DNA of 64,000 bases, from assembly GCA_963746465.1 (NCBI GenBank), contig CAVVAY010000014.1, positions 1 through 64,000 of the forward strand. Direction: 5' to 3'. The DNA comes from CAVVAY01 sp963746465 (GTDB lineage: Bacteria > Actinomycetota > Actinomycetes > JACCUZ01). Position numbers and translations under genes: made by a program. Shown one piece after another: positions 10,708 to 17,515 of this stretch (position 1 is the first letter of the stretch; every line of letters begins with the position of its first letter). The notes beneath the pieces were generated by a model. It made no database searches. It was not told the origin of the DNA and worked only from the letters and a program-made list of their open reading frames with translations.

Positions 10708-11040
10708 CTACTTGGCTGCGAGCGACCGGGCGTAGTCGACGCCGTGGCGCACCCAGCGCCGCAGCTCGGCGTCGGTGCTGACCGCCGCCGGGTCGACCCG
10801 GAGCCAGCCGTTCATCTCGCGGCCCCGCATCTCGAAGCGACCCACGTGCGGCTCGTCGATCAGGTCCTCGGTCTGCTCCGGGTCGACGCGCAGCAGCAGG
10901 CCGCCCTTGCTGCTGGCACTGACCGCCATGTTGCCGTTGATGAGGAACGCCAGCCCGCCGAACATCCGCTTCTCGGTGAGCCCGCTCTCACCTCCGACGA
11001 CCTCCCGGATGCGGGTCGCGAGCTCCTCGTCGTACGCCAT
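10708..11040 (-). CDS. TfoX/Sxy N-terminal domain protein
   Basis: A 110-aa protein covering one TfoX_N domain. The diagnostic EKRMFGGLAFLINGNM segment (residues about 23-38) and the closing GWLRVDP-AV-TDAELRRWV segment are both present. In Gammaproteobacteria TfoX/Sxy regulates competence; in actinomycetes the short single-domain proteins have no proven role. It lies tail-to-tail with the NTF2-like gene and 38 bases downstream of the PAQR gene on the same strand, so it may be read through from there. Confidence 0.88.
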   Translation of the reverse strand: MAYDEELATRIREVVGGESGLTEKRMFGGLAFLINGNMAVSASSKGGLLLRVDPEQTEDLIDEPHVGRFEMRGREMNGWLRVDPAAVSTDAELRRWVRHGVDYARSLAAK

Positions 11041-11078
11041 GGCCAGGAGTATTGCCCGGCGCCCCGACAGCGGGCGTC

Positions 11079-11762
11079 TCAGTGCTGGTAGGTCACCAGC
11101 GACACCGCGAGGTAGTGCACGACGTAGGCGCCGAGGGTCAACGCGTGGAACACCTCGTGGAAACCGAACCATCGCGGTGACGGGTTCGGCCGCTTGATCG
11201 CGTAGACCACCGCGCCCACGCTGTAGAACAGCCCGCCCACGGCGAGGAGTGTCACGACGGCGCCCCCACCGGTGCGGTAGATGTCGCCGATGTAGAACAC
11301 GGACACCCAGCCCAGAGCGAGGTAGATCGGCGTGTAGAGCCAGCGCGGCGCGCCCACCCAGAGGATCCGGAAGGCGATGCCGCCGAGTGCGGCTACCCAG
11401 ACGATCCAGAGCAGCGTGTCACCGCCGTGGTCGCCTAGCAGGATGACGGCGAACGGCGTGTAGGTCCCGGAGATGATCAGGAAGATGTTGGAGTGGTCGA
11501 ACCGCTTGAGCTGCCGCTCCACCCCGGGCGACCAGTCGCCGCGGTGGTAGAGCGCGCTGGTGCCGAAGAGCAGGGCCGTGCTGAGCGCGAAGACGGCGTT
11601 GGCGATCGTCTCGTCGGTGCCACCGGAGAGCGCCACGAGGACGATGCCCGCGGCGACCGCGAGCGGGAAGGTGCCGGCGTGCAGCCATCCGCGCAGCTTC
11701 GGCTTGACCGCCCGGACGACGTCCTCGACGACGCCGGCGTGCGGCTCTGAGGTCGGTGTCAT
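11079..11762 (-). CDS. PAQR / hemolysin III family membrane protein
   Basis: A 227-aa integral membrane protein with seven predicted helices. It has the conserved residues of the PAQR (hemolysin III, YqfA) superfamily: SALYH in helix 2-3, KRFDHSNIFLIISGTYTPF, and the C-terminal FHEVFHALTLGAYVVHY, whose His residues coordinate metal in the family. I use ATG 11762 because the upstream extension to 11837 spans the promoter region. It is divergent from the short cis-prenyltransferase gene, the same pairing as Rv1085c/Rv1086 of mycobacteria, which suggests a lipid-related role. A 22-bp near-perfect palindrome overlaps its promoter. Confidence 0.9.
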   Translation of the reverse strand: MTPTSEPHAGVVEDVVRAVKPKLRGWLHAGTFPLAVAAGIVLVALSGGTDETIANAVFALSTALLFGTSALYHRGDWSPGVERQLKRFDHSNIFLIISGTYTPFAVILLGDHGGDTLLWIVWVAALGGIAFRILWVGAPRWLYTPIYLALGWVSVFYIGDIYRTGGGAVVTLLAVGGLFYSVGAVVYAIKRPNPSPRWFGFHEVFHALTLGAYVVHYLAVSLVTYQH

Positions 11763-11772
11763 CGCGACACGA

Positions 11773-11794
11773 TAACCTACGGAACCGTAAGTTA
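11773..11794. promoter_or_regulatory. Palindromic operator over the PAQR promoter
   Basis: TAACCTACGG-AA-CCGTAAGTTA: two 10-base arms match at 9 of 10 positions around a 2-base centre. Reading on the minus strand, its end contains TAGGTT, a good -10 for the PAQR gene (ATG 11762), with CTGGTT 17 bases further upstream as -35. A palindrome of this size laid over a -10 is typical of TetR-like repressor sites. The cognate regulator is not in the adjacent genes. Confidence 0.6.
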
Positions 11795-11859
11795 CCAACC
11801 AGTACAGATCTTCACCGGACGTGCACCTGGCGGGCACGGGACGGCCGGCACGGCGGGTC

Positions 11860-11865
11860 TACCCT
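11860..11865 (+). promoter_or_regulatory. -10 hexamer TACCCT of the cis-prenyltransferase gene
   Basis: TACCCT followed by 8 bases and GTG 11874, without Shine-Dalgarno, fits a leaderless transcript for the uppS-like gene. Confidence 0.45.
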
Positions 11866-11873
11866 GAGCGATC

Positions 11874-12629
11874 GTGCGAGACCTGTTGTACGGCTTCTAC
11901 GCCCGACGCATCGCGGCCTCGCTCGACCCTGAGCAGATCCCGCGACACGTCGGGGTGATCCTGGACGGCAACCGGCGGTGGGCCAAGGCCTCCGGCGCCC
12001 CGAAGTCACGCGGCTGGCGGGCCGGCGCCGACAAGGTCGAGGAGGTCCTCGGCTGGTGCGACGAGGTCGGCGTCCAGATGGTCACCCTGTGGCTGCTGTC
12101 CACCGACAATCTCAACCGCCCGGCGTCCGAGCTGACCCCGCTGCTGGCGATCATCGAGGGACTCGTCGAGGACATCGCCGCTGCCGGCCGCTGGCGGGTG
12201 CATCCGGTCGGCGCCTTGGACCTGTTGCCCGCCGACACCGCCCGGGCGCTCAAGGATGCCGCGACGCGCACCGCCGAGGTGCCGGGGCTGCACGTGAACG
12301 TCGCCGTGGGGTACGGCGGGCGGCGCGAGATCGCCGACGCGGTGCGGTCGCTGCTGCACGAGCACGCGTCGAAGGGCACCGCGATCGAGGATCTCGCCAA
12401 CGTGCTCGACGTCGAGCACATCGCTGAGCACCTGTACACGAAGGGCCAGCCCGACCCGGACCTGGTGATCAGGACGTCGGGCGAGCAGCGGCTGTCCGGC
12501 TTCCTGCTCTGGCAGAGCGCGCACTCGGAGTTCTACTTCTGCGAGGCCTACTGGCCGGACTTCCGCAAGGTCGACTTCCTACGGGCGATCCGGGCCTACT
12601 CGGCGCGCAACCGGCGCTTCGGCGGCTGA
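11874..12629 (+). CDS. uppS: Short-chain cis-prenyltransferase (UppS-like; Z-farnesyl/decaprenyl diphosphate synthase)
   Basis: A 251-aa isoprenyl diphosphate synthase that adds isopentenyl diphosphate units in cis configuration to make the lipid carrier precursor for cell-wall synthesis. The family signatures are complete: the HVGVILDGNRRWA P-loop at about 25-37, LWLLSTDNLNRP, and RTSGEQRLSGFLLWQ with FYFCEAYWPDF near the C-terminus. Gene position opposite a PAQR gene matches mycobacterial Rv1086, which makes Z,E-farnesyl diphosphate, so the short-chain enzyme is favoured over the long-chain paralogue; chain length cannot be read from sequence alone. The start GTG 11874 is placed by homology and by the -10 hexamer 8 bases upstream. 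Confidence 0.92.
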   Translation: MRDLLYGFYARRIAASLDPEQIPRHVGVILDGNRRWAKASGAPKSRGWRAGADKVEEVLGWCDEVGVQMVTLWLLSTDNLNRPASELTPLLAIIEGLVEDIAAAGRWRVHPVGALDLLPADTARALKDAATRTAEVPGLHVNVAVGYGGRREIADAVRSLLHEHASKGTAIEDLANVLDVEHIAEHLYTKGQPDPDLVIRTSGEQRLSGFLLWQSAHSEFYFCEAYWPDFRKVDFLRAIRAYSARNRRFGG

Positions 12630-12889
12630 GCGGCGCGCGTCCGGCGAATGGATGAACGGCCCGCGTGTCGGCCCGGTCCGGGGGCCGGCCCGGCGTACCG
12701 TCCGAGACCAGCGGACGGCATCCGCGCCGGACGCTCGGGAGGCCCACTCCGTGCTGATGCGCACGCGTCGATCAGTCCCTGATCGAGCAGGAGAGAGGGC
12801 CGGCGACCGGCTCTCGGGCCCGGTCCCGGCCATCGGATCTCACTCGCGCGCAGTCGGCACCTGCAGCCGGCGCGTCCGGGTGCGGGTGT

Positions 12890-12896
12890 AAGGGGA
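12890..12896 (+). promoter_or_regulatory. Shine-Dalgarno AAGGGGA of phoH2
   Basis: AAGGGGA lies 7 bases before GTG 12904. It decides this start and contrasts with the leaderless genes around it. The upstream 260 bases form a leader between uppS and phoH2 with no clear terminator. Confidence 0.55.
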
Positions 12897-12903
12897 ACCA
12901 CAC

Positions 12904-14220
12904 GTGGCTGCTGCCGACCGTCAGCGCACCTTCGTCCTGGACACGAGCGTGCTGCTGGCCGACCCTCACGCCCTGCTGCGCTTCGAGGAGCACGAGGTGG
13001 TGCTCCCTGTCGTCGTCATCTCCGAGCTGGAGGCGAAGCGAGCTCATCCCGAGCTCGGCTATTTCGCGCGCCAGGCACTGCGGTTGCTCGACGACCTGCG
13101 GCTCACCAACGGCCGGCTGGACGAGCCGGTCGCGGTCGGCGAACGCGGCGGCACCTTGCGCGTCGAGCTCAACCACACCGACCCCTCGGTGCTGCCGGCC
13201 GGCTTCCGGCCGGCGGGCCGGGTCGGCGACAACGACACGACGATCCTCGCGGTGGCCCGCAACCTGGCCGAGGAGGGTGCGCACGTCACGCTGATCAGCA
13301 AGGACCTGCCGATGCGGGTCAAGGCCAGCGCGGTCGGCCTGACGGTCGAGGAGTACCGCGGCATGGGTGCCGTCGACGCCGGCTTCACCGGGATGGCCGA
13401 GATAGCGGTGCCGAGCGAGCTGGTCGACGAGCTGTACGAGGCCGAGCGGGTCGACCTGGTGGAGGCCCGTGACCTGCCCTGCCACACCGGTCTGGTGCTG
13501 GTCTCCGACCGGGGCAGCGCCCTGGGCCGGGTGACGCCGGAGAAGCAGGTGCGGCTGGTCCGCGGCGACCGCGACGCGTTCGGGCTGCACGGGCGCAGCG
13601 CCGAGCAGCGGATCGCGCTGGACATCCTGCTCGACCCGGACATCGGCATCGTCTCGCTCGGCGGCCGGGCCGGCACCGGCAAGTCGGCGCTGGCCCTGTG
13701 CGCCGGGCTCGAGGCGGTGATGGAGCGCCAGCAGCACCGCAAGGTGGTGGTGTTCCGCCCTTTGTACGCCGTCGGCGGCCAGGACCTCGGCTACTTGCCG
13801 GGCAGCGAGTCGGAGAAGATGAACCCCTGGGGTCAGGCGGTCTTCGACACGCTCGGCGCGCTGGTCACCGGCGACGTGGTCGACGAGATCATGGACCGCG
13901 GCATGCTCGAGGTGCTGCCGCTGACCCACATCCGGGGCCGCTCGCTGCACGACGCGTTCGTGATCGTGGACGAGGCGCAGTCGTTGGAGCGCAACGTACT
14001 GCTGACGGTGCTGTCCCGGATCGGCGCCGGCTCGCGGGTCGTCCTCACCCACGACGTGGCGCAGCGGGACAACCTGCGGGTGGGCCGGCACGACGGAGTT
14101 GCCTCGGTGATCGAGGCGCTCAAGGGCCACCCGCTGTTCTCGCACGTGACGCTGTCGCGCTCCGAGCGGTCGCCGATCGCCGCGCTGGTCACCGAGCTGC
14201 TCGAAGACCTACCGGCCTGA
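12904..14220 (+). CDS. phoH2: PIN-PhoH fusion protein (PhoH2 RNA helicase/ribonuclease)
   Basis: A 438-aa fusion of an N-terminal PIN nuclease domain (about 1-150; acidic residues in FVLDTSVLL, VISELEAKR and NDTTILAVA) and a C-terminal PhoH ATPase (about 230-438; Walker A GGRAGTGKSALAL near 260 and Walker B VIVDEAQ near 358). Characterised mycobacterial PhoH2 proteins unwind and cut RNA in an ATP-dependent manner and are encoded with a small antitoxin-like ORF (PhoAT). A 79-codon ORF at 12652-12891 occupies the equivalent place here, but its composition does not convince me. A strong hairpin follows the stop at 14248. Confidence 0.93.
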   Translation: MAAADRQRTFVLDTSVLLADPHALLRFEEHEVVLPVVVISELEAKRAHPELGYFARQALRLLDDLRLTNGRLDEPVAVGERGGTLRVELNHTDPSVLPAGFRPAGRVGDNDTTILAVARNLAEEGAHVTLISKDLPMRVKASAVGLTVEEYRGMGAVDAGFTGMAEIAVPSELVDELYEAERVDLVEARDLPCHTGLVLVSDRGSALGRVTPEKQVRLVRGDRDAFGLHGRSAEQRIALDILLDPDIGIVSLGGRAGTGKSALALCAGLEAVMERQQHRKVVVFRPLYAVGGQDLGYLPGSESEKMNPWGQAVFDTLGALVTGDVVDEIMDRGMLEVLPLTHIRGRSLHDAFVIVDEAQSLERNVLLTVLSRIGAGSRVVLTHDVAQRDNLRVGRHDGVASVIEALKGHPLFSHVTLSRSERSPIAALVTELLEDLPA

Positions 14221-14247
14221 CCCGGATGGGCTAACGGCGACGCCGCA

Positions 14248-14284
14248 CCGAGATCCCGGTCACGCACCGTGACTGGGATCTCGG
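14248..14284 (+). terminator. Strong hairpin terminator after phoH2
   Basis: A 17-base stem (CCGAGATCCCGGTCACG with its complement carrying one G-T pair) closes a 3-base loop at 14265-14267, 28 bases after the phoH2 stop. There is no T-run, as is usual for high-GC actinomycete terminators. Confidence 0.8.
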
Positions 14285-14537
14285 CATTCGGTGCATTGCG
14301 CCGGTGGGTGTGACCGAGCCCACGTGCCGAAAATTGGCTATCTGCCTGGGACTTCCTGCACTCTCAGGAGGTAAGACCTCCCGCGTCCTGGTCACGGCTC
14401 CGTCACTCACAGTGATGTCGATGGCCGGCTCGATACAAGACGACCGACGCGACGTCCTGGCCCGACCGGCCGGCGACCGGAGGTGACGTCACGCCCGCCA
14501 CGCATGAGTGGCAGGCATGCGCCGGAAGGACCACCGA
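14285..14537 (+). other. Long untranslated leader before the transglycosylase gene
   Basis: About 250 bases between the phoH2 terminator and the start of the secreted transglycosylase. It holds a perfect 6-base hairpin GGAGGT-AAG-ACCTCC at 14367-14381 and a GTGGG/CCCAC pairing near 14306-14330. Actinomycete cell-wall lytic genes often sit behind the ydaO c-di-AMP riboswitch, but I do not find its conserved GGGGAACC or CAGCTAACC blocks here. I see no gene in the stretch. Confidence 0.4.
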
Positions 14538-15155
14538 GTGAAGCACCGCAGGAGAAAGAGCCCCATCCGCGGCACCGCAGCCGCGGGCGCCGTGGTCGCC
14601 ACGGCGACTGCCGTGACTCTCGGCGTCGTCGCCTGGCCGGCGGCCGGCGAACCGCAGTCCGCGGAAGCCGCCGTCACCCGGATCGGTCCGCTCCCCGCTG
14701 CCGCCTCGGTCACCCGGTCCGACCGGCCCGCCGGACAGGTGCTCGCGAACCTGAAGGAGCGGCAGCGCCGTCAGGCAGCGGCCGCCGCTCGAGAGGCGCA
14801 GCAGCGCCGCGACCGAGCAGCTCGTTCGGCGTCGCGCTCGGTGTCATATGACGGCGACCCGCAGCGCCTGGCCGCCTCGATGATGGCCGAGCGCTACGGC
14901 TGGGGCTCCGGCGAGTTCTCCTGCCTGGCCTCCCTCTGGGAGCGCGAGTCGTCGTGGGACGTGCACGCGAGCAACCCGTCCTCGGGTGCGTACGGCATCC
15001 CGCAGGCGTTGCCCGGTTCCAAGATGAGCGCGTACGGCGCCGACTGGCAGGACAACGCCTTCACCCAGATCGAGTGGGGCCTCGCCTACATCAACCAGAG
15101 CTACGGCACCCCGTGCGGTGCCTGGTCGACGTTCCAGTCGCAGGGCTGGTACTGA
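14538..15155 (+). CDS. Secreted transglycosylase SLT-like protein
   Basis: A 205-aa exported protein. After a basic start (MKHRRRKSPIRG) comes a hydrophobic signal segment (about 12-38), then an Ala/Gln/Arg-rich coiled-coil linker (about 70-105). The C-terminal lytic transglycosylase-like domain contains FSCLASLWERESSWDVHASNPSSGAYGIPQALPGSKM, with the catalytic Glu in WERES, and ends in GTPCGAWSTFQSQGWY. This matches the short actinobacterial SLT proteins, which are related to resuscitation-promoting factors and cut peptidoglycan. I prefer GTG 14538 because GGAAGGA lies 8 bases upstream and it gives a proper signal peptide; ATG 14517 and GTG 14508 are alternatives. Confidence 0.88.
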   Translation: MKHRRRKSPIRGTAAAGAVVATATAVTLGVVAWPAAGEPQSAEAAVTRIGPLPAAASVTRSDRPAGQVLANLKERQRRQAAAAAREAQQRRDRAARSASRSVSYDGDPQRLAASMMAERYGWGSGEFSCLASLWERESSWDVHASNPSSGAYGIPQALPGSKMSAYGADWQDNAFTQIEWGLAYINQSYGTPCGAWSTFQSQGWY

Positions 15156-15159
15156 CCGC

Positions 15160-15813
15160 TCAGCGGTAGGCGACCTCGGCGAGGTACGCCGGGGGCAGCT
15201 CGGGTCGAGGCCAGGACGGGTCGGCCACCCAGTCCTCCCACCCCTCGCTGAAGGGCGGCCACCACCGGCGTACGAGGTCCTCGACGGCGGCGGCGTCGGC
15301 CTCGATCGCCGCCGCCTCCGCGACAGTGAACCGGCCGGCAGCCACCGCGGCCGCCAGCTCGTCCTCATCCTTCCGCTCGGCCCGGTGGTCCGGTGTCACC
15401 ACGACGTCCAGGACGTGGTCCTGGGTCACGACCTGGTGGTCGACCCGCTCGTGCACCGACTCGAGGTTCACGTACCACCCGCGGAAGCCGGCGTCGTTCC
15501 GGAACAGCCACACCGACCACGGGACACCGGCCGGCGCGATCTTGAGGACGCCGTGGCCGTGCCAGCTGTCCAGACGGTTGGCGCGGCCGTGCCGGCCGAC
15601 GTCGAACCGCTCTGCCACCGGCACCGACCGCAGCTCGCGACCGTCCGCGAGCACCGGCCGCAGCAGCGGCGTACCGGGAGCGAGCCACGCGACCAGGCCG
15701 GACGAGTCGTCGCGCACGACCCGCATCGGCCGCAGCGACTCGCTCGGATGCCGCGGCCGGGTGTAGCGCCACAGGATGGTCTCGCCGGGCAGCCAGTAAG
15801 CCGGTCCGCTCAC
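15160..15813 (-). CDS. DUF402 domain protein
   Basis: A 217-aa cytoplasmic protein of the DUF402/FomD-like family, which hydrolyses nucleoside diphosphates or related phosphate esters in characterised members. Visible features are WRYTRP at residues 15-20, WSVWLFRN and GWYVNLE in the middle and the metal-associated LDVVVTPD region near residue 137. The GTG start overlaps the fumC stop by 4 bases, so it is translated from the fumC mRNA. The specific substrate is unknown. Confidence 0.85.
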   Translation of the reverse strand: MSGPAYWLPGETILWRYTRPRHPSESLRPMRVVRDDSSGLVAWLAPGTPLLRPVLADGRELRSVPVAERFDVGRHGRANRLDSWHGHGVLKIAPAGVPWSVWLFRNDAGFRGWYVNLESVHERVDHQVVTQDHVLDVVVTPDHRAERKDEDELAAAVAAGRFTVAEAAAIEADAAAVEDLVRRWWPPFSEGWEDWVADPSWPRPELPPAYLAEVAYR

Positions 15814-17198
15814 GGGTGGGTCATGCGCAGCACGTCCAGCGCCTCGTCCAGCTGCTCCTCGGTGAGCTCGCCACGCTCGACGTGCCCGCGTTCGAGCACC
15901 ACCTGGCGGATCGTCTTGCGTTCGGCCAACGACTGCTTGGCCACCTTTGCCGCGGCCTCGTACCCGATGTAGCGGTTGAGCGGTGTGACGACCGATGGCG
16001 ACGACTCCGCCATCTCACGGCACCTTTCCACGTCGGCGCTGATGCCGTCGATGCACCGGTCCGCGAGCAGCCGCGAGGTGGTGGACAGCAGGCGCAGCGA
16101 CTCGAGCACGTTGCGTGCCAGCACCGGCATCATCACGTTGAGCTCGAAGTTGCCGGACGCGCCGGCCACGGTGACCGCCGTGTCGTTGCCGATCACCTGC
16201 GCGCACACCATCAGCGTCGCCTCGCAGATCACCGGGTTCACCTTGCCGGGCATGATCGACGAGCCGGGCTGCAGGTCCGGCAGCGCGATCTCGGCCAGGC
16301 CGGTACGGGGACCGGAGCTCATCCAGCGCAGGTCGTTGCAGATCTTCGTCAGCGACACCGCGACCGTGCGGAGCTGTCCGGACAGCTCGACGAGGGAGTC
16401 TCGTGCTCCTTGCGCCTCGAAGTGGTCGCGCGCCTCGGTCAGTGGCAGCCCCATGTCCTCGGCCAGCCGGCCGATCACCTGTGCTGCGAAGCCGGGCGGC
16501 ATGTTGATCCCGGTGCCGACGGCGGTGCCGCCGAGCGGCAGCTCGGCGACGCGGGGCAACGTCGACTGCACCCGCTCGATCCCGTACCGGACCTGCGCGG
16601 CGTAGCCGCCGAACTCCTGGCCGAGGGTCACCGGGGTGGCGTCCATCAGGTGCGTCCGGCCGCTCTTGACCACCTGGCTGAACTCCTCGGACTTCCGCAC
16701 CAGTGACTGCTCCAGGTGCTCCAGCGCCGGCACCAGGTCGCGGACCACGCTGCGGGTCGCGGCGATGTGGATCGCCGAGGGGAACACGTCGTTGGACGAC
16801 TGCGACGCGTTCACGTGGTCGTTGGGGTGCACGTCGCGGCCCAGCCGCGTGGTCGCCAGGGTGGCGAGGACCTCGTTGGCGTTCATGTTGCTCGAGGTCC
16901 CGGAGCCGGTCTGGAACACGTCGATCGGGAAGTGCGCGTCGTGGTCTCCGCGAGCCACCTCGGCGGCCGAGTCGTGGATCGCCTTGGCAATGTCAGCGTC
17001 GAGAACCCCGAGCTCGGCGTTGACGGTCGCGCCGGCTCCCTTGATCGATGCAAGGGCGCCGATCAGGGCCCGGTCGATCGGTATCCCCGAGATCGGGAAG
17101 TTCCCCACCGCTCGCTGGGTCTGGGCCCGCCACAAGGCCTCCGCGGGCACCTGGACCTCACCCATCGAGTCGTGCTCGGTCCGGAAGTCGTCGCTCAT
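15810..17198 (-). CDS. fumC: Class II fumarate hydratase
   Basis: A 462-aa TCA-cycle enzyme that interconverts fumarate and L-malate; active as a soluble tetramer without an iron-sulfur cluster. The superfamily signature GSSIMPGKVNP is present, as are TGSGTSSNMNANEV, NDHVNASQSSND and the SGRTHLMDATPV segment that contributes the catalytic base. Length is normal. ATG 17198 is chosen by family alignment (MSDDFRTEHDSMGEV); the longer open frame to 17405 is GC-driven. The DUF402 gene downstream is coupled by overlapping codons. Confidence 0.97.
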   Translation of the reverse strand: MSDDFRTEHDSMGEVQVPAEALWRAQTQRAVGNFPISGIPIDRALIGALASIKGAGATVNAELGVLDADIAKAIHDSAAEVARGDHDAHFPIDVFQTGSGTSSNMNANEVLATLATTRLGRDVHPNDHVNASQSSNDVFPSAIHIAATRSVVRDLVPALEHLEQSLVRKSEEFSQVVKSGRTHLMDATPVTLGQEFGGYAAQVRYGIERVQSTLPRVAELPLGGTAVGTGINMPPGFAAQVIGRLAEDMGLPLTEARDHFEAQGARDSLVELSGQLRTVAVSLTKICNDLRWMSSGPRTGLAEIALPDLQPGSSIMPGKVNPVICEATLMVCAQVIGNDTAVTVAGASGNFELNVMMPVLARNVLESLRLLSTTSRLLADRCIDGISADVERCREMAESSPSVVTPLNRYIGYEAAAKVAKQSLAERKTIRQVVLERGHVERGELTEEQLDEALDVLRMTHP

Positions 17199-17250
17199 GG
17201 GACCAGTCCTATCCCACGGACCGGATCGCCAGGCACGAGGGGCTGGGACG

Positions 17251-17286
17251 CAGCGGCCGCGACGGTGGTTCCCGCCGCGGCCGCTG
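17251..17286. repeat. Inverted repeat in fumC/LAL intergenic region
   Basis: CAGCGGCCGCG and CGCGGCCGCTG form a perfect 11-bp stem with a 14-base loop. It lies about 50 bases upstream of fumC on its coding strand, so it would fold in the fumC leader or act as a protein site. Confidence 0.5.
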
Positions 17287-17443
17287 GTGCGCGCACCCGG
17301 CCCGCCGCCTCCCCCAGGCGAGCGGGCCGTTCCCCGTGCGTGCCCCCGTTGTCCCCCATGGAGCGTCCCCCCGGCCAGCGGACGAGTCCGGTGGCCCGCG
17401 CTCACTCTCGGGCACCCGGACCCCCGTGCGCATCGGGCGTACC

Positions 17444-17471
17444 ACCTCAGATCTGACCTGAGCTACCTCAG
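17444..17471 (+). promoter_or_regulatory. Triple ACCTCAG/ACCTGAG repeat upstream of the LAL promoter
   Basis: ACCTCAG (17444), ACCTGAG (17456) and ACCTCAG (17465) follow each other, and the first two enclose the perfect palindrome TCAGATCTGA (17447-17456). The cluster ends 8 bases before the -35 TTGACG at 17480, the position expected for an activator such as the encoded LuxR-type protein itself. Binding is inference. Confidence 0.45.
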
Positions 17472-17479
17472 ACGACCCG

Positions 17480-17509
17480 TTGACGGGAGTCGTCCTGCAC
17501 CGCGACTGT
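17480..17509 (+). promoter_or_regulatory. Promoter of the LAL regulator
   Basis: TTGACG (17480-17485) and GACTGT (17504-17509) are separated by 18 bases; the -10 ends 6 bases before ATG 17516. This supports that ATG as a leaderless start rather than the TTG at 17480. Confidence 0.6.
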
Positions 17510-17515
17510 GTCGGG

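Larger units (their letters stand above)
17199..17515. other. Divergent intergenic region between fumC and the LAL regulator
   Basis: A 317-base gap without a gene. It contains a perfect 11-base hairpin (CAGCGGCCGCG / CGCGGCCGCTG) at 17251-17286, three ACCTCAG-type repeats at 17444-17471 and a -35/-10 pair for the regulator at 17480-17509. Confidence 0.6.

Noticed and set aside
14285..14537. ydaO (c-di-AMP) riboswitch before the transglycosylase
   Set aside because: Expected from gene class, but the conserved GGGGAACC and CAGCTAACC blocks are absent.
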